Shown: positions 1 to 9,739, numbered from the stretch's first letter. The stretch: DNA of 64,000 nt from Mycobacterium sp. 1274761.0 (GCF_001668615.1 NZ_LZMC01000062.1:186001-250000); one strand, 5' to 3'. Notes: generated by a model from the sequence alone, not told the origin. Program-made: numbers and translations.

Positions 1-1
1 G

Positions 2-1663
2 GATGCACACGTTCCTGCTTCTCTGGTTGCGACGATCTCGGCCCGCATCGACAGGCTCGACCCGGTCGCGAAGCGAACCCTGAATGCCGCGGCGGTCATC
101 GGCTTACGGTTCGACGTCGAACTGCTTGCGCTCTTGACCGACGACATGGAGCTGTCGGAGTTGATCGCGGCGGAGCTGGTCGATCAAACATCGTTCGCGC
201 CCCGGGTCGAATATGCGTTCCGGCATCCGCTCATCCGCACGGTTGCCTATGAATCGCAGCTGAAATCGGACCGGTCGCTTCTGCATCGAAACCTGGCCGC
301 GGCGCTCAAACGCACCACGTCGAGCGGTGCCGATGCCGCGTTGATCGCCGAGCACCTCGAGGCCGCAAGCGAACTTCGGGAAGCCTACGACTGGCACATG
401 CAGGCCGGCGAATGGGCGCGCTTCCGCGATTCCAACGCGGCTCACCGTAGTTGGCTGAGGGCACGCGATGTGGCCGACCAGCTTCCGGTGGACGCCCCGC
501 ACAGAACTGCGATGCGCATCGCTCCCCGAACCCTCATTTGCGGAACTTCATGGCGCGTGGCCACCGTCGGTACCGATGACGCCGGCTACGAGGAGTTGCG
601 CGCGCTGTGTATGTCGATCGGTGACGACGTCTCGTTGGCCATCGGCATGGGCGGGGTGATGACCACACTGCTGTTCCAACAACGGATCAACGAGGCGGCG
701 CGTGTCGCGTCGGATTGCAGCAGGCTGCTCGAGAAGATGACGGTCGATCCGGCGTTCACGTTCGAGGCGGCCGCGGCCATGAGCAATGTCTTTTATCAGG
801 CCGGCTCGATCGTGGAGGGTATCCGCACGGCTCAGGCGGCGATCGACGCCGGCGGCGGTGATCCTGCGAGGCATCACAGTATTGTCGGCTCGCCCTTGGC
901 CCTCGCATTCGCCGCGCGCGGAGTAAACCGTTTCTGCCTCGGACAGAGCGGCTTTCGTGACGATCTCGACCGTGCGATGGCCATGGTCGACTCGACAGAG
1001 GACGCGTCTTCGTATGCCGCCGCGCTGACCTTCAAGTACGCGTGGATCATCGAGAACGGCGCGATGGTGGTCGACGCGGCCGCTGATCGGGAAAGCGCGG
1101 AGGCACTGCAACGAGCGGAACGATCCGGTGACGACACCGCGCTGGGCTTGGTCTTGGGCACTCGGGGAATCATTCTGGCCAATCAGGCGCCCCAACGTTC
1201 CGCCGGCCTGGAACTGCTCGACCAATATCGCGAAGCCGTGCGGCAGCGGCTTCCAGGAACGAAGTTCGTTCGCTTGGCCGACATCGAAATCGCCAGGCAG
1301 AAGGCACGACTCGGCGATCTGGATGGAGCGATTGAGCTCAGCCGAGGAACCCTACAGTTTCTCTTTGACAGCGGCGATATGAGCACCCGCGGTCCGACGC
1401 TTGCGGTGTTGGTGGAGTCGTTGCTTCAGAGGGGATCTGACGCCGACTTATCCGAAGCCGAAGCCGCAATCGAGAGACTGGCCGCCGTGCCCACCGACCC
1501 CGGATTCGTCTTGCACGAACTGCCGATACGGCGGCTGCGGGCGTTGCTGGCCCGGGCGCGCGGCGACGAAGCGGGGTATCGCCGCTATGCAGACAGCTAC
1601 CGGCGGATGGCCGATAACCTTAACTTCGAAGGGCATATGGCGCTCGCGGAGGCCATGACGTGA
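2..1663 (+). CDS. AAA-ATPase/TPR-type signalling protein, C-terminal part (5' end outside window)
   Basis: The reading frame is already open at the window edge, so only the last 553 residues are visible. They align by eye with the C-terminal half of the next gene: the segment after the ATPase core (SARIDRL, AAAVIG), the shared block FRHPLIRTVAYESQLKSD, and the same FEGHMA ending. The visible part is helical and TPR-like, with many Ala/Leu/Glu pairs, and no P-loop is seen because that region lies upstream. Its TGA overlaps the GTG of the following paralogue, so the two are translationally coupled tandem duplicates. By analogy the missing N-terminus probably carries an AAA ATPase and perhaps a cyclase domain. 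A LuxR-type output domain is not present at this C-terminus. The exact signal it handles is unknown. Confidence 0.8.
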   Translation, partial: DAHVPASLVATISARIDRLDPVAKRTLNAAAVIGLRFDVELLALLTDDMELSELIAAELVDQTSFAPRVEYAFRHPLIRTVAYESQLKSDRSLLHRNLAAALKRTTSSGADAALIAEHLEAASELREAYDWHMQAGEWARFRDSNAAHRSWLRARDVADQLPVDAPHRTAMRIAPRTLICGTSWRVATVGTDDAGYEELRALCMSIGDDVSLAIGMGGVMTTLLFQQRINEAARVASDCSRLLEKMTVDPAFTFEAAAAMSNVFYQAGSIVEGIRTAQAAIDAGGGDPARHHSIVGSPLALAFAARGVNRFCLGQSGFRDDLDRAMAMVDSTEDASSYAAALTFKYAWIIENGAMVVDAAADRESAEALQRAERSGDDTALGLVLGTRGIILANQAPQRSAGLELLDQYREAVRQRLPGTKFVRLADIEIARQKARLGDLDGAIELSRGTLQFLFDSGDMSTRGPTLAVLVESLLQRGSDADLSEAEAAIERLAAVPTDPGFVLHELPIRRLRALLARARGDEAGYRRYADSYRRMADNLNFEGHMALAEAMT

Positions 1664-4600
1664 CGGCGGATCCGGCCTGTCGCAGCTGCGGTGCCGCGCC
1701 GCGAGCGGAGGCACGGTTCTGCGATGCGTGCGGGGCACCGCTTGCTCCGGTCCTGGTTCAGGCCGAGTACAAACAGGTGACGGTGCTGTTCGCCGATGTC
1801 GTGCATTCGATGGACATCGCCGCCGCGGTGGGGCCCGAACGGTTGCGGGAGATCATGGCCGATCTGTTCGATCGATCGGGTGCGGTGGTGACCCGTTACG
1901 GCGGAACAGTCGACAAATTCACCGGCGACGGGATCATGGCTGTCTTCGGGGCGCCGAGGACCCTCGAGGATCACGCCTTTCGTGCCTGCATCACGGCACT
2001 GGAGGTACAGAGGCAGGCCGCCGCGCTTGCTGCTGAGGTGCTCGACCGTGACGGTATCGCCCTGCAGCTGCGAATAGGGCTCAATTCAGGGCAAGTGATC
2101 GCCGGCGAAATCGGTTCCCGCGACGTGAGATACACCGCCTTCGGCGAACAGGTCGGGATGGCACAACGGATGGAGTCGGTGGCCCCGCCGGGTGGCGTTA
2201 TGCTCAGCGACTCGACGGCGCGCCTGGTCGAGAACGCGGTCGCGCTCGGCGACAACGAGATTCACCACGTCAAGGGTGCCGCGAGCCCGGTCACGGCGCG
2301 GCGGCTGTTGGCGATCGACAACGAACAACCCCGCATCGGCAGCCAGTCAGTTCTGGTCGGACGGGTGCGAGAGCTGAATTTTCTCACCGGCGTGCTGGAT
2401 GAGGCTATTGCGGGCGCCGGTTGCGTGGTGAACATCATCGGACCACCCGGAATCGGCAAGAGCCGGTTGGCTCGCGAGACCGCCGCACTCGCGGCGAGTC
2501 GAGGAGCTGCGGTGATCACGGCGCATTGCGAATCGCATACCACTGACGTCGCTTTCCGCACGATATCGAGCTTGTTCCGGGCAAGCATGGGGCTCGATCA
2601 ACTGGATGATGCAGCCGCCAGAGCGCAGATCCGCATGCGGTTCGCCGATGCCGACGCCGAGGACCTGCTTCTGCTGGAGGACCTCTTGGGCGTTGCGGAC
2701 ACCGACACCGCGCCGACTGACGTCGCCGCCGATGCACGACGGAGACGGCTGGCGGCGCTGATCAACGCGGCGGCACTTGCCCAGACAGAACCGGCGGTCT
2801 ACGTGATCGAGGATGTGCACTGGATCGACGAAACCAGCGAATCGATGCTGGCGCAGATGATGTCGGTAATTCCGCACACTCCGACTTTGGTTCTGATCAC
2901 GTGTCGACCCGAATACCAAGGGGTGCTGACCCGGGTATCGGGCGCTCAGACGATCGGACTACGTCCGCTGAGCGATGTGCAAAGCTCGACGCTCGTCACC
3001 GAATTGCTGGGCACCCACTCGTCGTTGGCCGGTGTGGCCGGCCAAGTCTGCGCTCGTGCTGCAGGCAACCCCTTCTTCGCCGAGGAGATCGTGCGTGACC
3101 TCGCCGAGCGGGGGGTGCTCGAGGGAACCCCGGGAGCGTATGTGCTGCGCGGTGATCGGGCAGAACTCGACGTGCCGGCAACGCTCCAGGCGACCATCGG
3201 CGCACGCATCGACCGGCTGAGCGCTGCAGCCAAGCACACACTGAGCGCGGCGGCAGTGATCGGGTCGCGATTCGATGCACGCCTGCTGGCAGACGTTGTC
3301 GAGGCAGCCGAAGTCGCGCCGCTGATCGCCGCCGAGCTGGTCGAGCAGGTGCAGTTCGGACGGCGAGACGGGTATGCGTTCCGCCACCCGCTGATTCGAA
3401 CCGTCGCCTACGAATCACAACTGAAATCGGATCGCGCGCAACTGCATCGACGTCTGGCCACCGTCATCGAGGCTCATGACGCCGCGGCAGCCGACGAGAA
3501 CGCGGCACTGATCGCCGAGCACTTGGAAGCCGCGGGGGAGCTGCATGCGGCGTTCGGTTGGCATCTGCGGGCAGGTACGTGGTTGGCGAATCGTGACTTC
3601 GCGGCTGCGCGCAACAGCTGGCGGCGTGCACAACAAATCGCCGACAGGTTGTCCGACACCGACCCGCAACGCGCCTCGATGCGAATTGCCCCGCGAGCGT
3701 TGTTATGTGGAAGTGCACACCGGCTCGGCGGTGGCGTGGAGACCGGTTTCGATGAATTGCGCGAGCTGTGCATGGCCACAGGTGATTTGCGCTCATTAGC
3801 GATCGGTTACAACGGTCATATGACCGTGAAGCTGTTCGAGGGGCGCAGACGTGAGGCCTCTGAGCTGGCCGATGAAATGATCCAGCTGCTCGAATCGATC
3901 GGCGATCCGGCGTTGATGGCCGCCCTGTCGCTGGCCCCCTCGACGATCAAATGCGAGACCCGGGAGATGCGTGAAGTACTCCGGCTGACGCAGCGCGTCA
4001 TCAGTCTTGCTGAGGACGCGGCGGGCGAGAGTGCGCTGTTCATCGGGTCGCCGGTGGCGCTCGCTCTAGCTTTGCGGGGCCAAGCTCGTGCGTGTCTAGG
4101 TCTCGCCGGGTGGAAGGAAGACATGCGCAGGGCTCCGGCGATTGCGCAGAATTCCAACCCGCTGACGCGCCAGGCGGTGGCGTTCTACACCTATGGTTTC
4201 GCCATTCCCTACGGCGTATTGCTGCCGGACGACGAGGCCCAGCGCGAGACCGCCGAGACACTGGTGATCGCCGAACACATCGCCGACAACCCCACGTTCT
4301 TCGTCGCCCGACTTGCCCGCGCGATGATTCTCGCCCAAGGCCCCGACCGCGAGGCCGGTGTCCAGCTGCTGACAGCGATGTGCGGGGAGGGCGGAATCGA
4401 TGCGGTACTGACGATGCCCATTGCCGAAACGCACGTCGCGCAGGAGCGCGCCAGGACGGGCGATTTCGACGACGCGATTGCACTGTCTGCGTCGGCGTTG
4501 AAGCGCCTGACCGAGTCGGGAGAATCGACCTGGTCCGCACTGGCCAGCATGACTTTGGCGGAGGCTCTCATACAGCGCGGAGATACCGGGGATCTCGAGC

Positions 4601-4806
4601 GGGCTCAGTCTGTGATGGACCAATTGGCGGCGATCCCAACCGATCCGGGATTCGTCCTGCACGACATCACGTTGCATCGTCTGCGTACGGTGATGGCTCG
4701 AGCGCGCGGCGACGATGCCGGGTACCGCGAGTCGCGTGACTGCTACCGCTCCATGGCGGAGAGGCTCGGCTTCGAAGGGCATATGGCGTGGGCGGCTGAA
4801 CTCTGA
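1660..4806 (+). CDS. Class III adenylate/guanylate cyclase-like protein with zinc ribbon, AAA ATPase and TPR region
   Basis: 1048 residues. The N-terminus has a CxxC...CxxC zinc ribbon (residues about 7-25). A class III nucleotide cyclase domain follows (about 35-220), with the metal Asp in FADVV and the DKFTGDG block. Next come an AAA/STAND-like ATPase with Walker A GPPGIGKS (about 261-268) and Walker B VIEDVHW (about 382), and a long TPR-like helical C-terminus. In the cyclase active-site helix the usual G-D-x-V-N-x-A-x-R reads GEQVGMAQR, so the transition-state Asn is Gly while the Arg is kept. Activity is therefore doubtful. The GTG start overlaps the stop of the preceding paralogue. Proteins of this architecture are numerous in mycobacteria and are thought to be signalling ATPases. 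The substrate and partner are unknown. Confidence 0.85.
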   Translation: MTADPACRSCGAAPRAEARFCDACGAPLAPVLVQAEYKQVTVLFADVVHSMDIAAAVGPERLREIMADLFDRSGAVVTRYGGTVDKFTGDGIMAVFGAPRTLEDHAFRACITALEVQRQAAALAAEVLDRDGIALQLRIGLNSGQVIAGEIGSRDVRYTAFGEQVGMAQRMESVAPPGGVMLSDSTARLVENAVALGDNEIHHVKGAASPVTARRLLAIDNEQPRIGSQSVLVGRVRELNFLTGVLDEAIAGAGCVVNIIGPPGIGKSRLARETAALAASRGAAVITAHCESHTTDVAFRTISSLFRASMGLDQLDDAAARAQIRMRFADADAEDLLLLEDLLGVADTDTAPTDVAADARRRRLAALINAAALAQTEPAVYVIEDVHWIDETSESMLAQMMSVIPHTPTLVLITCRPEYQGVLTRVSGAQTIGLRPLSDVQSSTLVTELLGTHSSLAGVAGQVCARAAGNPFFAEEIVRDLAERGVLEGTPGAYVLRGDRAELDVPATLQATIGARIDRLSAAAKHTLSAAAVIGSRFDARLLADVVEAAEVAPLIAAELVEQVQFGRRDGYAFRHPLIRTVAYESQLKSDRAQLHRRLATVIEAHDAAAADENAALIAEHLEAAGELHAAFGWHLRAGTWLANRDFAAARNSWRRAQQIADRLSDTDPQRASMRIAPRALLCGSAHRLGGGVETGFDELRELCMATGDLRSLAIGYNGHMTVKLFEGRRREASELADEMIQLLESIGDPALMAALSLAPSTIKCETREMREVLRLTQRVISLAEDAAGESALFIGSPVALALALRGQARACLGLAGWKEDMRRAPAIAQNSNPLTRQAVAFYTYGFAIPYGVLLPDDEAQRETAETLVIAEHIADNPTFFVARLARAMILAQGPDREAGVQLLTAMCGEGGIDAVLTMPIAETHVAQERARTGDFDDAIALSASALKRLTESGESTWSALASMTLAEALIQRGDTGDLERAQSVMDQLAAIPTDPGFVLHDITLHRLRTVMARARGDDAGYRESRDCYRSMAERLGFEGHMAWAAEL

Positions 4807-5571
4807 TCACTGCTGCCAGTCGATACCGAAACCGTCGGCCAGCGCCCTGCATCCCTTGTCGGTCACCGTCACCGCCCGTCCTCGCGGCACCCGCTTCGCC
4901 CAGCCCGCCGACAAGAACCGGTCCAGCACCGCCCTGCCCAGCGCGCCGGACAGGTGGTGACGCTGTTCGGTCCAGTCCACGCAGTACCGCACGAGCGGTC
5001 TTCTGCCCGTCGGCACTTGGACTCCGATGTCGGTGAGGAAGCCGCGGCCGTCGCCGGTCAGCTCGTACTGAATCTCGTGGCCGGGGCGACTCAACGCGTC
5101 GCGGCCGTCACGGCGAGGGTGGTAGCGCCCATCACCGCCGACGAGCGCCTCGCGCTCGAGCAGGTTGCCCATGATCTGTACTCCGAGCCTGCCTGCGAGG
5201 TGGTCATAACACGTACGCGCGCTGCGCAACCGGGCCGCGCGGGTGCCCTCACGCAGGGACCGGACCGGCCGCGGAGGCGCGAGGCGGACCAAATGTTCCA
5301 AAAGCTCACCGATTTCGGGGCCGGCCAGCCGGTAATAGCGATGCCTGCCGTGCGTCTCAACCGACAGCAGTCCCGCATCGGTCAGTTTGCCGAGGTGGCT
5401 GCTGGCCGTGGACCTGCTGATGCCCGCCTCATCAGCGAGCACGCTGGCGGGCAGCGCGCGGCCGTCGTCGAGGGCGAGGAGCACCGCGCATCGCGCCGGA
5501 TCGGCCAGCAGCGACGCCACCGCGGCGATGTCAGCGTCTCCACTTGTGGGCAGGGCAGCCACATCACGCAT
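4807..5571 (-). CDS. ArsR-type winged-helix transcriptional regulator
   Basis: 254 residues. An N-terminal winged helix (about 15-90) contains LADPARCAVLLALDDGR and a recognition helix region with SRSTASSHLGKL, followed by a wing ending in GRHRYYRL, the typical ArsR layout. The remaining roughly 150 residues form an uncharacterised C-terminal domain seen in actinobacterial relatives of this size. No obvious metal-binding cysteine pair is visible in the HTH. The start overlaps the 3' end of the upstream MFS gene by 8 bp, so the two form one operon. The regulator probably controls its own exporter, with a candidate palindrome just upstream of the MFS start. It ends directly against the convergent cyclase-like gene. 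Confidence 0.85.
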   Translation of the reverse strand: MRDVAALPTSGDADIAAVASLLADPARCAVLLALDDGRALPASVLADEAGISRSTASSHLGKLTDAGLLSVETHGRHRYYRLAGPEIGELLEHLVRLAPPRPVRSLREGTRAARLRSARTCYDHLAGRLGVQIMGNLLEREALVGGDGRYHPRRDGRDALSRPGHEIQYELTGDGRGFLTDIGVQVPTGRRPLVRYCVDWTEQRHHLSGALGRAVLDRFLSAGWAKRVPRGRAVTVTDKGCRALADGFGIDWQQ

Positions 5572-6931
5572 GACAGACCTCCTTCGTCGCGCCGGTGTCG
5601 GCTCGGGTTCCTCGCCACGCCACCGCGGTGCCGATCAGCTGGACGGTGCCGCCCACCGCCATCGCGGCCTGGACGCCGACGGCCGCCATGGCACTACCCA
5701 ACACGGCCACACCGACAGTGATACCCACCAGACGGGCCAGATTGACCACGCTGGCGGCCAACCCGGCACGCTGCAGCGGTACGGCTGCCATCGCGAGCCC
5801 CACTGCGGGGCCGGTGTTGAGCGCCAGCCCGGCGCCGGCCAGCACGAACGACAGCTCCAGCAGCCAGACGTCGGCGTGTGGTCCCGCAACCGCGTACAGG
5901 AGCAGCCCCGCGGCCATCAGGCCCATGCCTGCGGTCATCGGGAGTCGCGGGCCGGTCCGGTGCGCCAACGCGTTGACCAATGGGATGAGCACCAGATACG
6001 TCAGAGGCATCGGCAGAAACCAGATGGCGGTCTCCACTGCGCTGACGCCCCGCTGCTGTTGGAAGACAAAGCTGTTCACCAACAGTAGGCCGTAGATGCC
6101 GAACGTCATCGCGAACGTCGCGAACAGCGCTGCGTTCAGCCGGCGGCTGCGAAACAGGTCGAGCGGCAGCATCGGTGTGGCGGAGCGGCGCTGGCTGTGG
6201 ACGAACGCAGCCATCGACGCGACAGCGCACAGCGCCAGCACGGCAACGCCGGAGGCAGACATCGAGCGCCCCTCGACGAGGACGACGGTCAGCGCGGCGA
6301 GGCCGACGACGGCCAGCGTCTGGCCGCGCACGTCGATGCGCGACGCCCCGTGGTCGCGGGATTCCGGCAGATAGCGATACGTCATCAGCAGGGCAAGGAA
6401 ACCCACAGGAATGTTGAGCCAGAAGATGTAGCGCCAGCCGGCGGTGTCGGTCAACACGCCGCCGAGGATGGGACCGATCGCGGTGCTCATCGCAGCTGCG
6501 ATCGCCCAGGCCGCGGTTGCCCGCCCCCGCTGGATGGAGTCGGGAAAGGCTGCGGCTGCGATGGCCAAGCCTTGCGGCAGCATCAGCGCGGCGCCAATAC
6601 CCTGCACTGCGCGCGCGGCCAGCAGCACGGGCAGTGAGGGCGTCGTCGCGCAGGCGAGTGAGGCGACGACGAACAACGTCAGCCCCACCCGCAGCAGCCG
6701 TCGCCTTCCGAACCGGTCGCCCAGCGATCCCGACGTCAGCAGCAGCGCGGCGAAGGTGACGTTGTAGGCGTCGATCGTCCATTGCGCGCCCGAGATGCCG
6801 CCGCCGAGGTCGGTGCGCACGGCGGGCAGCGCGAGGTTGACCGCGTTGGCGTCGACCAGGCCGACGAATAGACCCAGGTAGGCCGCGACCAGGGTCAGTG
6901 CCGAATCGAGAGTGATTTTTCTGCTGTCCAT
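5564..6931 (-). CDS. MFS drug exporter, DHA2/EmrB-QacA type
   Basis: 455 residues, highly hydrophobic, with about 14 predicted membrane segments. The first helix carries the DHA2 signature (VDANAVNLALPAVRTDL), and the loop after helix 2 has the MFS motif A form GDRFGRRRLL. An RAVQGIGAALMLPQ segment corresponds to helix 4-5 of this family. It is predicted to export a small hydrophobic compound using the proton gradient. It is the first gene of a two-gene operon with an ArsR-type regulator, an arrangement typical of inducible efflux. Only 40 bp separate it from the 3' end of the upstream glycosyltransferase gene, and that gap holds two inverted repeats. The substrate cannot be told from sequence. 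Confidence 0.88.
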   Translation of the reverse strand: MDSRKITLDSALTLVAAYLGLFVGLVDANAVNLALPAVRTDLGGGISGAQWTIDAYNVTFAALLLTSGSLGDRFGRRRLLRVGLTLFVVASLACATTPSLPVLLAARAVQGIGAALMLPQGLAIAAAAFPDSIQRGRATAAWAIAAAMSTAIGPILGGVLTDTAGWRYIFWLNIPVGFLALLMTYRYLPESRDHGASRIDVRGQTLAVVGLAALTVVLVEGRSMSASGVAVLALCAVASMAAFVHSQRRSATPMLPLDLFRSRRLNAALFATFAMTFGIYGLLLVNSFVFQQQRGVSAVETAIWFLPMPLTYLVLIPLVNALAHRTGPRLPMTAGMGLMAAGLLLYAVAGPHADVWLLELSFVLAGAGLALNTGPAVGLAMAAVPLQRAGLAASVVNLARLVGITVGVAVLGSAMAAVGVQAAMAVGGTVQLIGTAVAWRGTRADTGATKEVCHA

Positions 6932-6971
6932 ACCCGCACGCTAGGTGCGGAATGATTCGACGGCGGTCGAA
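6932..6971 (-). promoter_or_regulatory. Candidate operator region of the MFS/ArsR operon
   Basis: The 40-bp gap holds CCGCAC-5 nt-GTGCGG (6934-6950) and TTCGAC-4 nt-GTCGAA (6956-6971). Either could be the binding site for the ArsR-type regulator encoded at the end of the operon. Assignment is by position only. Confidence 0.4.
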
Positions 6972-8213
6972 CTATCCGCGGTCGGGCAGGGCGTGCTCGA
7001 TGATCATCTGACGGGGGTGCGGTTGCCGTTCACCGCGTTTGGCCGCCAGGTAGACCTGCGCCGTTTCGGCGGCCACGGTGTGCCAGTCGAAGTCGGAGGT
7101 CAACCGTTCCCGTGCCGCGGTCGCGTGTTCTTGGGCCGCCTGCGAATCGTCGAGCACGGCCCGCACCGCCGCGGCCAGCGCGGCAATGTCGCGCGGCGGG
7201 AACGACCGTCCGGTCCTGCCGTCAATCACCGCCTCGCCGAGACCGCCGACGTTCGACGCCACCAACGGTGTGCCCGTTGCCGCCGCTTCCAGCGCGACGA
7301 TGCCGAACGGCTCGTAGTGGCTGGGCAGGACCGCCGCGTCGGCGCTGTGCAGCAACTGCACCAGGCCGTCGTGATCGACGCGCCCGACAAATGTTACGGC
7401 CTTGAGCACCTTGAATTTTCGCGCTTGCTCGACGAGCCACTGGTATTGCGTGCCGTCGCCGGCGACGGTCAGCGTGGTGCCGGGATGGGTGCGCCTGATA
7501 CGCGGCAGGGCCGCGATCGCATCGTGGATGCCTTTTTCGTACTCGAGCCTGCCGAGGTAGAGCAACTGCGCGGGACCCTTGCGCGGCCGCCGTTCGGCGA
7601 ACGGCCACAGACCGGCGTCGATTCCGTTGCGGATGACCCTGATTTCGGCGAGGCCAGGTCCGAAGAGTTCGGTGATCTCGTCGCTCATCGATCTAGAACA
7701 TGTGATGAGCGAATCGGATTCACGCACCAGCCAGGACTCCAGGGCGTGCACTTGACGGCTGATCGGGCCCGATATCCAACCCGAGTGTCGGCCCGCCTCG
7801 GTGGCGTGAATCGTGGAAACCAGTGGTACGTCGAAGTATTCAGCCAGGGTGATGGCCGGGTGGGCGACAAGCCAGTCGTGCGCGTGCACGACATCCGGAC
7901 GCCACGGCCTGCCCGATGCCTTGATCGCCAGACCGGCGCGCGTCATCGAATGACCCATCGCCAGCGTCCACGCCATCATGTCCTTGCCGAAGTCGAATTC
8001 GTGCGGGTCGTGGGCGGCGGCGACGACGCGGACGCCCTCGCTGAGCTCGTCGGTCGACGGATGCGTGCTGGGGTCGGTGCCGGACGGGCGGCGGCTGAGG
8101 ACGACGATCTCGTGGCCGGCGGCGGCCAGCGCCGTCGCCAGCTGGTAGACGTGCCTGCCGAGCCCACCGACCACCACCGGCGGGTACTCCCACGACACCA
8201 TGAGAATCTTCAT
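6972..8213 (-). CDS. Alpha-1,4-glucosyltransferase, GT4 family (Rv3032 orthologue)
   Basis: 413 residues, close to the 414 of M. tuberculosis Rv3032. The N-terminal Rossmann half begins MKILMVSWEYPPVVVGGLGRH, with the GGLG loop of glycogen-synthase-like GT4 enzymes. The C-terminal half has the nucleotide-sugar binding EX7E motif (EPFGIVALE). Rv3032 is known to elongate the alpha-1,4-glucan of methylglucose lipopolysaccharides and to contribute to capsular glucan. The start at 8213 is chosen because its ATG overlaps the TGA of the branching enzyme gene upstream (ATGA) and matches the family N-terminus; the frame stays open further upstream without similarity. It is the last gene of the methyltransferase, branching enzyme, glycosyltransferase operon. 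It acts in the cytoplasm. Confidence 0.93.
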   Translation of the reverse strand: MKILMVSWEYPPVVVGGLGRHVYQLATALAAAGHEIVVLSRRPSGTDPSTHPSTDELSEGVRVVAAAHDPHEFDFGKDMMAWTLAMGHSMTRAGLAIKASGRPWRPDVVHAHDWLVAHPAITLAEYFDVPLVSTIHATEAGRHSGWISGPISRQVHALESWLVRESDSLITCSRSMSDEITELFGPGLAEIRVIRNGIDAGLWPFAERRPRKGPAQLLYLGRLEYEKGIHDAIAALPRIRRTHPGTTLTVAGDGTQYQWLVEQARKFKVLKAVTFVGRVDHDGLVQLLHSADAAVLPSHYEPFGIVALEAAATGTPLVASNVGGLGEAVIDGRTGRSFPPRDIAALAAAVRAVLDDSQAAQEHATAARERLTSDFDWHTVAAETAQVYLAAKRGERQPHPRQMIIEHALPDRG

Positions 8214-9739
8214 GAGCGGGCCAGCCTTCGGGCGTCGAGGGCGCCGAACAGGCCGTCGGCGCGGTTCCAGCCGGCCGCCAGCTGTTCGGCCTGGCCCCGG
8301 CGGCCGCTGGCCAGTGCACCGGCGATCTCGCGGGTGGCGTGCGCGTGCAGGTGGGCGCGGTAGCGGGCATAGTCGGCCGCCGAATCCTTGCTGACCATGA
8401 ACGGCCAGTCGCTGGACACCGTCAGCAACGTCTCCCGCAGGATCTGGTCGGCGACCACGTCGCGGGCCACCGGTGCGCCGACCGACGCGTTCTGCTCGAA
8501 CGCCTTGTCCACGGTGCTCAGCGCGGTGTCGACGACTTCGGCGTTCAACTGCACCATGTCGGCCACGTTGTCGCCCGACCACACCGACCAGTCCTTGCCG
8601 GAACCCCAAGAGCTGGGCGGTAATTCGACTGGGCTGCCGGTGAACCCGTCGGTTTTCGCATCGGCGAGCGTGCCGATTCGGATGCCCGCTGCGGGCAGCG
8701 CCCGAAGCACCCGTTCGAGCCAAAGCGGGCCCTCGTACCACCAGTGGCCGAACAGCTCGGTGTCGAACGCCGCGATGACATGCGCGGGCCGACCGATCCG
8801 CTCGCTTTCCCCGATGAGCCGTCGGCGCACCACATCAACGAAGTCGTCGACGTGAGCGTCCACCGCACGATCGGCGCGAGCCGGGTCGTAGGACGCCTTG
8901 GCATCCGAGGGCACGTTGCGGCCGGTGACGCGGGCCGGCTTCAGCCCAGTGGTGTGGTCATAGGTATGGAAATCGCGGTACGCAGCGTGGCCCGGATAGC
9001 CCGACTTCGGCGACCACACCCGGTAGCTGACCTGCAAATCGCGCCCGAAGGCGATGACATCGGAGTCGCCGACCGGCCGGCCCAGCGCCGTGTCTCCGCG
9101 CAGTGAGGGGCCGTCGACCATGAAATGGCCGACACCTGCTGCGGCGTAGTCGATTTCCATGCCGGGGGCGTACGCGCATTCGGGCGCCCAAATCCCGGCC
9201 GGGGTGTGCGCCAACCTCTGGTGGGTGTCGGCGAGTCCTTCCCGCAGCGCGAACTCGCGCAGCCGAGGATTCAGCAGCGGTTGGAAGGGGTGCGACAACG
9301 GGCCGCCGAGCAGCTCGATGCTCTCGGAGTCGATCAGTTCGCGCAGCAGCGGGCTGCCGCCGTGCTGCCACAGGCCGGCGAACTCGTCGAGCTCGCGGTC
9401 GGCCTCAGCGACCTCGCGAACACCGAACTCGCGCAACGGGTCCCGTAATGTTGTCGCTTCCACCGCACGCAGCCGCCAGTTGGCCAGCCAGTGGTGCATT
9501 CCCGTCAAGCAGTACGGGTCGTCCAGCTGTGCGGTGACAACCGGCGTCATCCCGAGTGTCAGCAGATGGCCGCGGTTCTCGTCGGCCAGCCGGCGCAGCA
9601 CCCGCATCAACGGCAGGTAGGACGCCGACCAGGACTGGTAGAGCCACTCCTCACCAACCGGCCAGCGACCGTGATGGGCCAGCCACGGCAGATGCGTGTG
9701 CAGGACGAGGGTGAATAGCCCCGGCACCGGATCACTCAC
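8210..9739 (-). CDS. GH57-type 1,4-alpha-glucan branching enzyme (Rv3031 orthologue)
   Basis: 509 residues. It starts with the GH57 signature TLVLHTHLPWLAHHGRWP and contains WAPECAY (about residue 190) and the AFDTELFGHWWYEGP block that carries catalytic residues in GH57/DUF1957 enzymes. The family moves alpha-1,4-glucan segments to alpha-1,6 positions, here most likely on the methylglucose lipopolysaccharide precursor made with the downstream glucosyltransferase. The GTG start at 9739 overlaps the stop of the methyltransferase gene (GTGA), and its own stop overlaps the next start, so translation is coupled across the trio. Length is close to the M. tuberculosis protein. Confidence 0.92.
   Translation of the reverse strand: MSDPVPGLFTLVLHTHLPWLAHHGRWPVGEEWLYQSWSASYLPLMRVLRRLADENRGHLLTLGMTPVVTAQLDDPYCLTGMHHWLANWRLRAVEATTLRDPLREFGVREVAEADRELDEFAGLWQHGGSPLLRELIDSESIELLGGPLSHPFQPLLNPRLREFALREGLADTHQRLAHTPAGIWAPECAYAPGMEIDYAAAGVGHFMVDGPSLRGDTALGRPVGDSDVIAFGRDLQVSYRVWSPKSGYPGHAAYRDFHTYDHTTGLKPARVTGRNVPSDAKASYDPARADRAVDAHVDDFVDVVRRRLIGESERIGRPAHVIAAFDTELFGHWWYEGPLWLERVLRALPAAGIRIGTLADAKTDGFTGSPVELPPSSWGSGKDWSVWSGDNVADMVQLNAEVVDTALSTVDKAFEQNASVGAPVARDVVADQILRETLLTVSSDWPFMVSKDSAADYARYRAHLHAHATREIAGALASGRRGQAEQLAAGWNRADGLFGALDARRLARS

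Noticed and set aside
6945..8363. 472-codon open frame on the plus strand over the glycosyltransferase
   Set aside because: Antisense to the Rv3032 orthologue, whose motifs are clear.
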